64,000 nt of DNA, from contig BLAL01000060.1 of assembly GCA_015698045.1 (NCBI GenBank), positions 560,501 through 624,500 of the forward strand, read 5' to 3'. This document shows positions 12,410 through 24,172 of this stretch, piece by piece. This DNA comes from Rhizophagus clarus. Lineage: Eukaryota; Glomeromycota; Glomeromycetes; Glomerales; Glomeraceae. Made by a program: the position numbers and the translations under genes. How positions within the stretch are numbered: the first letter of the stretch is position 1; every line of letters starts with the position of its first letter. The notes beneath the pieces were generated by a model, which worked only from the letters and a program-made list of their open reading frames with translations, was not told the DNA's origin and did no database searches.

Positions 12410-12535
12410 CGGCAATTTTCTAATGATTAGTAGGTAGCGTAACACCTTGGAATTCCGGCAATTTCTACTAATTAGCAGCGTAACGCCTTGGAATTCCAAC
12501 ATTGCCTTGGGAATTCTGGCCATTGGCCATGATTA
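12410..12535. repeat. Short tandem duplication downstream of the F-box gene
   Basis: A unit of about 50 bases containing AGCGTAACACCTTGGAATTCC and CCGGCAATTT is present about two and a half times with small changes. It lies in the 3' flank of the minus-strand F-box gene. The remaining 12086-12409 and 12536-12726 hold nothing I recognise. Confidence 0.65.
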
Positions 12536-12726
12536 ATAAAACTTATCGGAATTTTATTATATCTGATAACTGAGATCATAAGTTTACCTTTGCATATTGA
12601 CCTTTATAGTAAAAAACACTGTCTAAAACGGAGTAGTATCACGTGAACGTATTTTTATTAGTGATAATTTGTCACATTCGATGCCGTAAGAATTTTTTTT
12701 TTTATTTACAAATTTACAAATAATAC

Positions 12727-14082
12727 TTAAAAGTGAAAATCTTTAAGAACACCGAGGCATATAATGATATTTTGATCCCTCCATTTTTCTAAAATTTTCA
12801 AGCTTTCCAAATAAGGGATGAAATCATTAAATATCTTGATCTCTTTTAGACCAATTGGAGCTGATTTAACTAATATTTGCAATAATTTCTTTACATTCTC
12901 AGAACTTCGCTCATAATCATTCCCATCAATATTAATATCGTCAATAATTAATGTTAATTTTTTTAAATTATGACAATTTTTTAATAAATTTTCAAATTCA
13001 ATAAAATGATCCGTTGTTAATGGGAAGATTAGTGACAATATTTCAACTAAAGAGCAACATTTATAAGTTTTATGAATCAAATTGAGTGTTTCTTTTGCGT
13101 AGGTTTCAACGGAATATTCATTATTGTAATAACCATTATATTTAAATAACACTTCCTTAAGTTTCCCACCGCTATTTGTGATTAAATTAACTGCCGCATT
13201 TATAGTAATATGATCTACTTTTAATGTTTCAAGATCATAATACATTGGTATTATTGTATCTTTTAGACAATATTTATTAAGCGTTAATGTTTTTAATTTA
13301 GAAAATTTTGAAAGTATTTCAAATAATTTATGCCCATCATAATGAAATAATAATATTAAATGGTCGATCATATCTGATTTTTTCACCAATGTAAGCAGCA
13401 TTTCATTATAATAAGGATCATCCATATCCATAAAATTATCAACAACTTCTTCAAAGTTGTCTTTCCATTCAAAATATTTTAAATTTTTTTGAACTTCAAT
13501 CAATTTAATTATTCCGTCATTAACGCTTACAATTGCATTGATAACGATAAACCTCTGTATATTTTGGCAGGTTTGTGCTAGTTCGTAAAAATATGAAGAA
13601 CAAGTAGATGAATCACAAATTAATTCGGAGAGTGATTCAAGAGGAGTTGAAATATAAAATATCTGATGGTCTATTGATAACATATTTAAGTATTCCAACC
13701 TTGAACATTGCCTTATTAAAAGACGGCAAAATTCTTGTTGTAAAAGGAGTTGATCATAAGGCCCATTAGAAACTATATCGTTTATTACTTTTATATTAAT
13801 ACTTTTACAAAAGGATAAATAATTGAACAAAGGCGGCTGGGAAGGAGGTAATAATAAAGAATTTTTTATATCTTTCGGTAAATAGGAATAAATTATATTG
13901 AATAAATATTTTTTATTACTATAATTTATACTGTATTGCCAGGGATTTCTCCATAAGATTGGGATTGCGATGTCGCACCAAAGTTTATTAACCATTAAAC
14001 ATGTAAAAAGGGCAAAAGAATCATTTTGAAGTTCTTTTAAAATTAAAAAAAGAACATCGTTATTATATCCAATGCTGACCAT
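12727..14082 (-). CDS. F-box protein with leucine-rich C-terminal region
   Basis: This intact single-exon frame encodes 451 residues. Residues of about 7-47 form an F-box: NDVLFLILKELQND, then CLMVNKLWCDIAIPILWRNPW. This pattern of a hydrophobic first helix, VNK/R-x-W and a terminal ILW-x-N is that of fungal F-box proteins, which bind SKP1 and bring substrates to an SCF ubiquitin ligase. The rest is rich in leucine, isoleucine and asparagine, with irregular leucine-rich-repeat-like strands (for example LKTLTLNKYCL near residue 265 and LKKLTLIIDDI near residue 375), the expected substrate-binding part. The target is unknown. The start is the first ATG upstream of the F-box, leaving only six residues before it. 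It lies head to head with the F-box gene at 16022, about 1.9 kb apart. A decayed paralog lies at 6.2-6.9 kb. No intron is needed. Function as an SCF adaptor is inferred from the domain only. Confidence 0.9.
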   Translation of the reverse strand: MVSIGYNNDVLFLILKELQNDSFALFTCLMVNKLWCDIAIPILWRNPWQYSINYSNKKYLFNIIYSYLPKDIKNSLLLPPSQPPLFNYLSFCKSINIKVINDIVSNGPYDQLLLQQEFCRLLIRQCSRLEYLNMLSIDHQIFYISTPLESLSELICDSSTCSSYFYELAQTCQNIQRFIVINAIVSVNDGIIKLIEVQKNLKYFEWKDNFEEVVDNFMDMDDPYYNEMLLTLVKKSDMIDHLILLFHYDGHKLFEILSKFSKLKTLTLNKYCLKDTIIPMYYDLETLKVDHITINAAVNLITNSGGKLKEVLFKYNGYYNNEYSVETYAKETLNLIHKTYKCCSLVEILSLIFPLTTDHFIEFENLLKNCHNLKKLTLIIDDINIDGNDYERSSENVKKLLQILVKSAPIGLKEIKIFNDFIPYLESLKILEKWRDQNIIICLGVLKDFHF

Positions 14083-14124
14083 TTTTTATTTGTGATTTAA
14101 ATTACAGGTATAATTGGATTGAAA

Positions 14125-14350
14125 TATAGCAAAAAATGTTGATATGAAATATATCAAGAATGATGATATGAAATATCAAGAAATGATGATATGAAATATA
14201 GCAAAATGATGATATGAAATATAGCAAAATGATGATATGAAATATACCAAGAAATAATGATATGAAATATATCAAGAAATGATAATATGAAATATAGCAA
14301 AAAATGATATGAAATATAGCAAAAAATGATATCAGATATGAAATATAGCA
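14125..14350. repeat. Minisatellite upstream of the F-box gene
   Basis: About nine irregular copies of a 20-30 base unit built on GATATGAAATATAGCAAAA, with variants ATATCAAGAA. It begins some 45 bases upstream of the F-box start codon, so it sits in the promoter or 5' leader. The antisense open frame here (14154-14387) is a translation of the repeat and not a gene. Confidence 0.85.
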
Positions 14351-15900
14351 AAAAAGAAAAAATGTTTATTAGATGAAATGTTAACAAAAATGGTTAATAA
14401 CAAAAATTTGATGAACGGGATGAAAAGAAAATATCCATCTTTATATGGAAAAAATGCAAGACTCTTTACGTATAATGATTAAATAAACTATTATTAGTTG
14501 AAGTATACTTGACAGATTCCGTCTTTGAGCAGGAACTCGCATAATCTTTGTTTTCCATGAATAGAAGGAGTAATTAAATTAATCTAAAACAATACTAATG
14601 GTTAATGATTTTTCTTAACTCATAACATATTATTATAAAGCACTTTACATAAAGAAATTTGATCTTTTATGAAATCAACGCGTGCATCATCCAGTTTTAC
14701 TGGTTCAGAAATCAGTAAGAAAGTTCGAATTTTTGTTTTGTTAACTATAATAAACCATCATAATTATGCTTGGTGACTAAATACTTGCGCACTCGTTTCA
14801 ATGAATAAAGACAAATTTCATGTTTGTTTCAATTTCGTGAGATATTAAATTTATAATTCGGAGGTTATTTACCGATCTAAAAAAAAATATTGTGCGCGAC
14901 CAAAAAAAAATATAATTCGTGCGTAAAAAAAAAAACAATTTTCAAATCTTATTAACCAAAAATTATCTTATTGAACATTCTTTGTAAGAAGATTACGTGT
15001 TTTCTCACATGCAAAAATTGTCGCGTTATTACAAATTCGATCGGCCGTGGTTATATAGTTATCATAAAATCAATAAGCTTAAATTTGTGCATGAAAAGAA
15101 AACCCAAATTATTGTACGTTCAGTTCAAACAATTGATTTATTTCTTTATATAGTATGAATGGATTAATGAGAAATTTAACACCCCTACTAATGCATAAGA
15201 ATGTGTAATATCCGATAATTCTAATGGTTCTCATTGTTTCTCATTTTGGACGTATATATTTAAAGTTTCAGTTTTATTAATTTAGTAATCCATTACTTTT
15301 GAACGTGAAACGATGTTTATGGAACAATACTGAAACTGTGACGTAGGATCGACCAAACTGTGTCATATACCTATGTGATAAATAAGATCTCCGGCTCGCG
15401 CTATAATAATTTTGGCCAGTTTATTTTATTTATCACGCGAATATGGTGTCACATGGGTTGTCACACATTACACCACAACACTTTTGACAGCTCAACTGTG
15501 CGAGGAAAACATAAACAATAGTCAAAAATTTCAGAAAACTGAATAAAGTAATATTTTGTTCTTAATTAGTATCGTGAATTTTAATAGGTTTCAAATTTTT
15601 AAAACTTTCACACCTAAAATAAAATACAATGATAAGTAAAATAGATATTCGTTTTTCATTTAATTTTTCAACGATTGATGTTATATGAACTGCTAAAAAA
15701 ATAACTAAAAAGATTTTTCTTCTTCCATGTTGTGTTGATACGCAAAGCCCCTGTTCCAGCAAATCACTTATCTTAATTTCTCAGGTAACTGCTGCTAATT
15801 ATAATTAATAAGATTGAAGAAATTCGAAAAATTTCTGTATAAATATGTATGTTATCCAGTTGACTTTTTCGTTTTTTAACAATTATAATATCACTCTTAT
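14351..15900. other. Shared upstream region of the divergent F-box pair
   Basis: The two F-box genes are transcribed away from this region, so promoters of both should lie here. I see no clear TATA box or conserved motif. Small open frames at 14971-15153 (+) and 15562-15762 (-) show no family character. Confidence 0.4.
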
Positions 15901-15974
15901 CATTTTTATAATATTTTATAATTAAAAAACAAATTATCATTTTTATAATATTTTATAATTAAAAAACAAATTAT
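15901..15974. repeat. Perfect 37-bp tandem duplication
   Basis: A 37-base unit starting CATTTTTATAATATTTTATA occurs twice exactly and then restarts, grading into a TTTTA run that ends 3-40 bases before the F-box start codon at 16022. The exact identity indicates a recent duplication in the 5' leader. Confidence 0.9.
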
Positions 15975-16021
15975 CATTTTTATTTTTATTTTTATTTTTA
16001 TCGTCTCTATCTTCATCAACA

Positions 16022-17056
16022 ATGCCACAACTTATTCCAGATGTACTCTTATTAATTTTCACTGAATTGCAGGAAGATCTTACTTCTTTATATTCCTGTA
16101 TCTTAGTAAACCGAACCTGGTATTCAATAGCAATACGTGTATTATGGAAAAATCTCTCGAAATCATACGCTAATCATATTCCTTATAATAAAAGATCACT
16201 TAAAATACTTTTTAATACTATATCAAGTTCGTTATCAGAACAAAGCATTTTTTTAAAAAATAAAGTTGAGTTATCCTCAAGTAGACCATTATATAATAAT
16301 TACATGAATTTTTTTACTCACATTTCACCACTTTTTGTTAATGATATGGTGCAATTGTTAACAGAGGATGAAGAAGAAAATTATGATAATACTTCAAAAG
16401 ATTTGTTAGAGGAAGAAATTTACAAATTAATCTTTAATAATTGCAATTGTGTAAAATATTTCTACTGGGATACTAAACACTTATTACATTCACTTCCAAA
16501 TGCAAGGGCATTTTTCGCCAACCTACATTCTTTAACGATCAATCTAACATCAATGGAATCAAAAACATTATGTGAATTAGCGGGGATTTGTCGTAATATA
16601 AAAAATTTAAAGATTAAATCGCTTGACTACACGAATATGAATTTAGAATATTTTATTAATGCTCAGACTAAACTACAATCACTATATTTACATTTTGGTA
16701 ATGGGAGAGCTCAATGTATGTCATTATGCAATGCGATTAAAGGGAAAGCTGATACGTTAAAAAAAATTACAATAAAATCATCCATCTCGACTATTTCTCC
16801 AAAATTCCTTCCGTCACTAAAAAAGTTACAATATATAATCATTAACAATGATGGTGGTCAATTTTATAATGATGATATTTGGTCGGAATGGAAACATTAT
16901 TTAGACACAACTGATTTTCCAGAGCTCAAATACCTCGAAGTTTCTCATATAACTCCTATGATGAACTCTTTTTTATTACAAAAGTATTCCGATATTTTTC
17001 AATCAATTTCTTTCTCAAATGATGAACATAAGTTGATCTTTGAAAATAATTTATGA
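16022..17056 (+). CDS. F-box protein, shorter paralog
   Basis: Intact single-exon frame of 344 residues. Residues 2-45 form the F-box: PQLIPDVLLLIFTELQ, CILVNRTWYSIAIRVLW and KNL, the same layout as in the gene at 12727-14082. Residues of about 150-300 contain leucine-rich-repeat-like strands such as LHSLTIN, IKNLKIKSL and LQSLYLHFG at roughly 25-residue steps, typical of F-box substrate-binding regions. At 344 residues it is about 100 shorter than its neighbour and ends soon after a YLEVSHI strand, so the C-terminus may have been lost, but no broken coding sequence is obvious downstream. The start is the first ATG after an A/T-rich leader and sits two residues before the F-box. A decayed relative lies at 9.3-10.0 kb. 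The role as an SCF ubiquitin-ligase adaptor is inferred from the domain; the substrate is unknown. Confidence 0.9.
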   Translation: MPQLIPDVLLLIFTELQEDLTSLYSCILVNRTWYSIAIRVLWKNLSKSYANHIPYNKRSLKILFNTISSSLSEQSIFLKNKVELSSSRPLYNNYMNFFTHISPLFVNDMVQLLTEDEEENYDNTSKDLLEEEIYKLIFNNCNCVKYFYWDTKHLLHSLPNARAFFANLHSLTINLTSMESKTLCELAGICRNIKNLKIKSLDYTNMNLEYFINAQTKLQSLYLHFGNGRAQCMSLCNAIKGKADTLKKITIKSSISTISPKFLPSLKKLQYIIINNDGGQFYNDDIWSEWKHYLDTTDFPELKYLEVSHITPMMNSFLLQKYSDIFQSISFSNDEHKLIFENNL

Positions 17057-17289
17057 AAGTTATTCTTGTACATTAATATATACGTATATTACTGCGAGTC
17101 AGTATTATTTACCTTTTTTCTTTTATTTAATTAAGTAATTTATTCACAATTTTAATTGATGACAAAATTACCAACAATAAAAATTTATGAAATAAAATAA
17201 TAAATAATTATCTTCCGCAATTCCATTTACAAGTATATGTAAATGCTCATGAATTTTTTTTTTTAACGATAAATGCTATTGTGATTTGT

Positions 17290-17462
17290 GCCGATCCAAA
17301 TTCTAACCTTTTTTGAATAGGTTTTTGTTATGACAAAAATACTGTATTTTTTGTCTCTGTCACCCTTGCTTTAAATCCGAATTCTAACCTTTTTTGAATA
17401 GGTTTTTGTTATATTAAAAAAATGTCAATATTTTTTTTCTTTGTCATCCTTGCTTTAAAAGG
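17290..17462. repeat. Tandem duplication of about 87 bp
   Basis: Two adjacent copies of a unit containing CAAATTCTAACCTTTTTTGA, ATAGGTTTTTGTTAT and a TTGTC...TCACCCTTGCTTTAAA end. It lies about 235 bases past the stop codon of the F-box gene. Flanking 17057-17289 and 17463-17963 hold nothing I recognise. Confidence 0.8.
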
Positions 17463-17963
17463 CGCAACGAATAAAATTATCAAATTAGTAATCAATAATC
17501 ACGAACCCCTTATCTTTTTTTTATTAATCAATTTTATTAAAAGGGAATATGTCAAGGAATTTCAACTCCGAACCATGTAAATGTAAGTATTGGTGCTACA
17601 GACAGATTAAAATTTATCATTATCTTTTCATATCGCACGAATCAAATTATTTGAAAAAAAAATGCGGCTTAATGCACCTTTTACATAGAATTTCAATAAA
17701 GTTTTTTTCTTAATTCTTAGACAAAGAATTTAATAAAAAAAGAAAATAAAAAATATAAATAAAATAAAAATTAATAACCGACAATGGCTTTATAAAAAAT
17801 AGAAAGTATATAATTATGCAAGCCAAAAAAAAAATCCAGCCATTCAGCTTTTCAATGCTTAATAGGAAAAAAAATATTTCAATATTTTTGAACATGATTT
17901 TATTTTTCATACCCTTGTATAATAATATTATAAAAAGGCTCTGAAAATTCCTAGCAAAATTAC

Positions 17964-17969
17964 AAAAAA

Positions 17970-18001
<32 letters not shown>
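17964..18001. repeat. A10-T28 tract
   Basis: Ten A followed by about 28 T. Simple sequence without an assignable function. Confidence 0.9.
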
Positions 18002-18005
<4 letters not shown>

Positions 18006-20279
18006 AAAATCAAGAACTCAAACACACTTTTACCAATTCTCGTCTTAAAATTACAAAATTTCTTTCCCTCAACTTTTTTTTACAATTAATATATTATCTC
18101 ATAATAATCTCAAAATAGTCCTTATTGCATACAGTACATTGATGATAACAAACAAACCTTTAAACGTTATCAAACAATCTACACAAGAAACTAGTTCATT
18201 TTATTCATCACATTTGGTGAATAAATTTTATTAAATGATCCTGACGAACATCGCACAGTGGTAGAAAACGTAAATTTGAATCGATTTAAAGTAGTGCGAT
18301 GGAATATATTATAGTACAAGGGTTGATACACCACCGACCTTGGTGATCAACCAATAATTGATTTATTAAAATATGCATTGAACTATTTAAAAAGTCAGCA
18401 GATTTAGAAAATGCATGTAAAAATTTTACTTTTTATCGATCGCTAATATAACGATAAAACTGATTCACCCGAGAATACAAAGGCCTTATTTCTTGTTATC
18501 ATCACCTCTTTCACAACCTTCACAACCTTCACATTCTTTATATATTCCAATCTCGAGTAAATAGATCTCATTTTAAGCCATTTTAAGCCTTCTCCTTCGT
18601 TGGAGGGTTAAAAATAAGAGAATTTCGTATAGCTTCCTCAAATTATGTTGAAGATATTAATTTTGGATGGGGTAAAGTTTTTTGTTATATTTATTATTAT
18701 GTGGGTTAAGGCCGGAATTTGTAAGAAATTAACAAAAGAATTGTAGAGTTCTATTGTTATTTTTATGGATTAAGGCCAGAGTTCGGGAAGACCTGGCTTT
18801 TATAAAGAATTATAGCGATCATTGTAAAATATATTCCCTTTGAGTATTTTTAAAAGGATATATTTATTTATAGTAATTTAATTTTATATTTTAATCCAAT
18901 TCAAATTCTACAAAAAAGATAATTCAGTTTACAATGTAACTTCTTTTTAAAAAAACACTAAACGAATTTTGTTTATTCATTCATGACTTAAAATTTAATA
19001 AATATTGAATAAAAAATTATTTTTATCTAGACTTTGAAAAAAAAAAAAGATTATTCCTTTTTCGTGATAAAATTTGTCGTGGGACGTCCAATGTGTAAAA
19101 TTGTACATAACGACTAATAAGAAAATGAGTTATTCTAAATTGTACACATTGAAAGTCGTTCATGCGGAATTTTTAAAATCATTAACCAAATTTTGCACTG
19201 TACTACAATATTTCACTCCTTTTTAATTCTGCCCAAGATCATAATAACGCAGGTCCTTAAACTTCCTATTGCAGAACTTTCAGAATTACCTTTTTGATTT
19301 AAAAAGATCAAAGTAGAGATTCCATAAGTATACTCTAGGCATGTAAAGAGTTATGCAAGTTATAAAATGAAGAACAATAGGATCATTGAAATCACATTAT
19401 ACAAAATATAATAATCTGCAAAAAAAAAAAAAATTCAAAAGAAACTTTTTTATCGTTATTTATTATTAGATCAAATTATGGAATTAATTAAATAATTTCA
19501 ATGATGCAAACACGCGTGAAACATCCCAAGGAATTAATGCATTGTGTAATGTTTATATCTTCACAAAAAAGCGTCAATGAGAACTTTGAAAAATCTCGGT
19601 TGACTTTAGCTAGTTCAAATGTCAATTTATTAAATTTGTTAATAATTATAAATTTAAATTCGGAAATTTTAATGAATGTACATCGGCGTTTTTCAGAATT
19701 GGTCATTTCTTTAATAATTAGTCCAAACCTCCAAATGAAAGTACGGTATAATACTGTTTACGAACAATTGAACAAATTTAGGTAAATTATTTCAAAAAAA
19801 AAAAAAAAGAAAGAAAAAAAAAATAATGCATATTCCTCTTATTGATTTATATTACTTTTTTTGTTTTTTTTTAAAAAAAATAAAAAGAATTAGAAATTTG
19901 TAAAGTAATTTTCTTTGCGCCATCGCACAATCGCACAGATCTACATACAATTAAAATCAGCTATGAATGAGAATTTGAGAATTGTCACCTCAAAAAATTA
20001 TTACGTATTTTATTCTTATTCTTTTTTATTGGTTTTTGTTTAGACGGTTTAGACGTTGATATAATGATATTTAATCCCTTTAAACTTGAAAAAAAAAAAA
20101 TATTATATATGTATATAATAATAGATATGTGTATAAGTGAACCTAAATTTTCCTTCCTTTTTTAATTACCTTTCTTTAAACGTATACTTCTTTACACATA
20201 CACTTCTTTACACGTATACTTCTTTAAATATTTCCTTCTTTACACGCTACTCAAGTAATAATATCGGACATATTGGACT
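18002..20279. other. Intergenic; no supported gene
   Basis: Overlapping open frames on both strands at 19488-19785 (72 and 94 codons) have no recognisable domain, and their mutual overlap argues that at most one is real. The plus-strand frame is leucine- and asparagine-rich and could be a small relic. Nothing else is seen. Confidence 0.4.
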
Positions 20280-21095
20280 TGACTAATATGTTCAAACTGT
20301 AATGGAAAGATTCTTGGTGCGTAAATTGCGATGTTACATTTTTATAGAAAATTCTAAAAATTGATTTAGTGGGGATCCTAAAATAGACAGCCTTACAGTC
20401 ATACACAAAACCTACTAAAAAACATAGACTTCTTGAGTGGATCGATTTCTCTCAATTAGACCTTGTAAAACATACTGGAAAGAAAGGATCATTTTCTACA
20501 ATATATTCTGCTATATGGATGAAAGGCCCTTTCTAATGCCTTCCAGGTTATGGACTCGTAATGGACCGATAGACGTCGTACTTAAACGATTAAATAATAC
20601 GAGAGATCTCAGTGATCATTTTATTAACCAAGTAGGTGTTTAAATTTTTGACTTGACTTTTAAAATTAGTTATTTGAAAAAAAAGTTATAAAGTTATTTG
20701 AATACCCTAATGTTTACATAATAGTGCACTTGCGGATTGTTTTGGTATCACCAAAGATAATACGTTCGTTTTTGGAAATTACTAGGAGGGAGGCATATAT
20801 CCTTCTTGAATCTTACGAAGAATTCCTTTGTTGGAAAGACATTCTTGATATCTTATGGTCAATCTCGTCAGGCTCGTTCACGACTATTCGAGCTATTCGA
20901 ACATGACGGAGACAATGTTGAATGCAAGGATTGCTGATACCGGTTTGCACGAATCATTTAAAACGCATTCTGAAGAGATTTTTGGGGTTTTACCATTTAT
21001 TGCTCCTGAGATTTTTAAAGGAAGTAAAAAACTCAACCTTCTGATATTTTTATTTTCTGTTGTTATTTTTATGATAATATTTTATTAGAAGGGTT
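20280..21095 (+). pseudogene. Broken protein-kinase domain
   Basis: Pieces in all three plus frames line up as one kinase. At 20350-20400 a peptide like WFSGDPKIDSL matches the linker found before the kinase domain in the expanded kinase families of these fungi. At 20432 LEWIDFSQLDLV is followed by a degenerate glycine loop, GKKGSFSTIYSAIW, and, after a frameshift, NGPIDVVLKRL, where VVLK supplies the ATP-binding lysine. At 20855-21010 come LVHDYSS at the catalytic loop (the HRD motif is lost), ARIADTGL in place of the DFG region, and GVLPFIAPEIFKG, the APE motif ending the activation segment. After another frameshift PSDIFIF marks the start of the C-lobe. At least three frameshifts or stops and the damaged HRD make it non-functional. 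Downstream C-lobe sequence fades after about 21095. Confidence 0.75.
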
Positions 21096-22400
21096 GATTA
21101 ACTTAAGACATAATATACAATTAATTATTGTTGACTTTAACTTCGACTAGAGTATCAATAGTCCTGGATGGCAAGTTTAAATTGGATATCTAGGTAGTGG
21201 GAATGATCATTATGATATCACGAAAAAAGAGAACATGGGATAGTATATAAACTTTAATATCCTTCTTGTTGAATGACAAATTAAATGAATCATAGTTTAG
21301 AAGTCTCGATAGTTAAGACCAGTAATTTACCTCGATCCACGGCTCCATGAATTAACATATTGATAAATCGTGATCGTTAGAGATGATCACGGAATATTTA
21401 CTGCCGCGGGTGCGGGTGATGGGTGATGATAGCACTAATCTAGAATTATTAAGAACTGAAGTGAACTAAATCAGGAATATGTGGAACATTATTCAATACT
21501 TGGATGAATCTCCTGGATATTCCTTGTGATTGTTGAAAGCTAAGCCATTTTTGTTAATACAATCGCTGGTGTGAATCAGCAAATCAAGAAATATAAATAA
21601 AATGATTTCTTTTTTTGCCATCCTTTCTCAGAAAAGAGCAAAAAAAGAGATTCATGGGCTAGTGATTTATTACTACATGTATTTACGAAACTAATACTTG
21701 AAGAAATTAATGAGCTGAAAGATGATGTCTTCATCGGATACAAATGATATAGAGTTATTTCACTATTTATCTGTCGGAACTTCCGTGATTAATACTTGCC
21801 GGAACTATTAGTTCTGGCTTTTTATAATTCTTTAATGGGTCAATGGGTCAGATTGAGTACCTGATTAACACTGACCCGACCTGAGGTTGGGTTACGAATT
21901 TGATGGCCTGACCCAAATATTTTGGGTCAACACGTCAGGTCACCTGATCCATCAGGCTTAATTAGATAATGGTATGTAATTCTTAACTTTTATTTCATTA
22001 TAATTTTGATCAGCATATTTATTCCATGCCATTTCTATTGTAGGTTATGAAAGGGATTTTCTGAACAAAATTTGATTAGAGATTTGGCTAACTAGGATGA
22101 TTTTGGGAAGCACATTTTATTCATTACTTAACAATTAATATATATCTGGTATTGGATTTACCTTGATAAATATATTAATAACAGAAAATTATTTTGTTTC
22201 AAATATTATTTTATTTATAAATTATTCGGCACTAACCCCATTATTTAATATACTAATAAATTTAATTAACCAGAATCTCATGTGGAACTTATTTTGAAAC
22301 GTTTTACCACGTTCTTGTATTTTCCGCATATCCACGCATAATTTTTTTAGTAGTTAATGCACACATGATGGTGACTACTAGATGATAAAAGATCACGTGG
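21096..22400. other. Intergenic; no supported gene
   Basis: Apart from the GGGTCA palindrome cluster at 21835-21965, I see no gene or element boundary here. Confidence 0.4.
21835..21965. repeat. Cluster of GGGTCA/TGACCC palindromes
   Basis: The hexamer TGACCC or its complement GGGTCA occurs about seven times in both orientations, including the near-perfect palindrome GACCCAAATATTTTGGGTC. Such clusters form the subterminal region of several transposons in this window, so this may be one end of a decayed element. No partner end was found. Confidence 0.5.
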
Positions 22401-23369
22401 TGATGGTGTGGACGATATGAGTGATGTAGACGAGATGGATGAGGATGAAACAAGTTATCATTGATACGTGTATTTAATTCAGAAAATATTCGTAGAATAT
22501 ATACTGTAAATTTAGAACTAGAGTTAGAAATTAATAATCTTTTAACGTGTGGTTATTTAACTCACATGTTCAATGCATTTAATAAAATTCACACGATTCA
22601 CATACCTTGTGATTCATTTTATCTTTATCAAATTCCATACCCTACAGAGACCGTTTCTAAAGTATGTTGAGCTCACTAGAAAAAAAGTGAGATGAGATTT
22701 AAAAAAAATAAATAAATAAATAAAATAAGTTTAATAAAGGAAATTTAGATTACTTTTTCACGTTCCTGATTTCGTGCAATTTCTTTTTGATCGATTTGTT
22801 CAGCTGATGCAAATTTAAAAATATGCAACATCTGCCAGTAAAATTCTTCTGTTCCCATCACTTGACTGAAACGCAAAGTGTGATGTGTAACGTCTTTTAA
22901 CAATTACATTATCCACTATGCACGACACAGAAAAAATTATATCAGGGAGCTAATTAATCTATGAATAATTGGCATACAATATAGTAGCATAATAATTATA
23001 AGTTAATACTATACATCTATCGTACAGTAGTAAATGCAAATTTAAGTTTATACTTTTATTACTTTTATTGAAATAAATAATAATGCGTATATCGACAAAT
23101 AAATGCCAATAACGGAAATTCATCGAAAAGAAACAAAATGAAAATATTCGGCGATCTGCCAATGTTTCATGAGAAAACCAAACCTAAACTTAAACATTCC
23201 ACTTTCGTTAACCATCATTTCCATTGTCTTGTAATTGATATGATGAGATGATCTACTATGAAATTTTTAAAACTATTGTTGTACTTTTATCATAACTACA
23301 CAGTCATGATTCCAACAAAATTTCATTAAAAATATTAATTAATATTTCTTTCTTACTGTTGTCCAACAG
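22401..23369. other. Intergenic with one unassigned open frame
   Basis: A frame at 22461-22670 (+, 69 codons) is preceded in another frame by an acidic stretch (DDMSDVDEMDEDE, 22405-22450), which looks like real but broken coding sequence. I recognise no family. The minus-strand frame at 22959-23162 is not supported. Confidence 0.3.
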
Positions 23370-24172
23370 AGGAAAAAACTTGTTTAAATGAGAATTTAGT
23401 TTTCTTGATATTAAAATGATATATATAAACCTTCTCCGTCCCTAATCCATAAATTTTTTTTTTTTTTTAAAAAAATAATAATTATTTTTTCAGACTATAA
23501 AATTTAAAATTATATTTGATTCTATTCGGTTTACATCTTTATAAAAGCCGAAAGAAACCTTCTCCGTCTCTAATCCAAAAAAAATTTTTTTTAATAATTA
23601 TTTTTGTTTAGGATATAAAATTTAGAATTATGTTTAAAAGCTAAAAGAATCTTCTCCGTCCCTATTCCCAAAATTAATTTTTTTTTTTTTGATAAATAAT
23701 TACATTCAATCTTTAACATTAAAGATTCCTTATCGTTATGTTGCAAATCCAACCCTACTGTTGTTTTATCTAACCCAAGTGATTGTTACCGGGGTATCAA
23801 ATATAAATTCCTCAGTATTGCTACCTGAAGAAAACTTGTTAAATAAGGATTTAGCTTTCTTGATATTAAAAGATGAAATAAACCTTCTCCGCCCCTACTC
23901 CATAAATTTTTTTTTTTTTAAATAAATAATTATTTTTTCAGACTATAAAATTTAAAATTATATTGATACTATTCGGTTTACATCTTTATAAAGCCGAAAG
24001 AAACTTTCTCCGTCTCTATTCCCAAAATTTTTTTTTTTCAATAAATAATTATATTCAATCTTTAACATTAAAGATTTCTCATGTTGCAAATCCAAACTCC
24101 TCTGTTGTTTTGCATAACCCAAGTGATTGTTACCAGGTTATCAAATATAAATTTTTCTATGGTCAACATTAA
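23370..24172 (+). repeat. Tandem duplication of about 455 bp, second copy shortened
   Basis: Two direct copies begin near 23370 and 23826 with GAAAACTTGTTAAAT-type sequence. Each contains the motif CCTTCTCCGTCCCTA several times, the phrase CTATTCGGTTTACATCTTTA, and CTTTAACATTAAAGATT followed by a stretch ending AACCCAAGTGATTGTTACC. A readable peptide at 23785-23890 includes VSNINSSVLLPEENLLNKDL, so part of the unit may once have been coding, perhaps with T-rich introns between. The family is not recognised. Confidence 0.75.

Noticed and set aside
14154..14387. 77-codon minus-strand open frame upstream of the F-box gene
   Set aside because: It is the translation of the GATATGAAATATAGC minisatellite (repeated ISYHH/FLLYF peptides).
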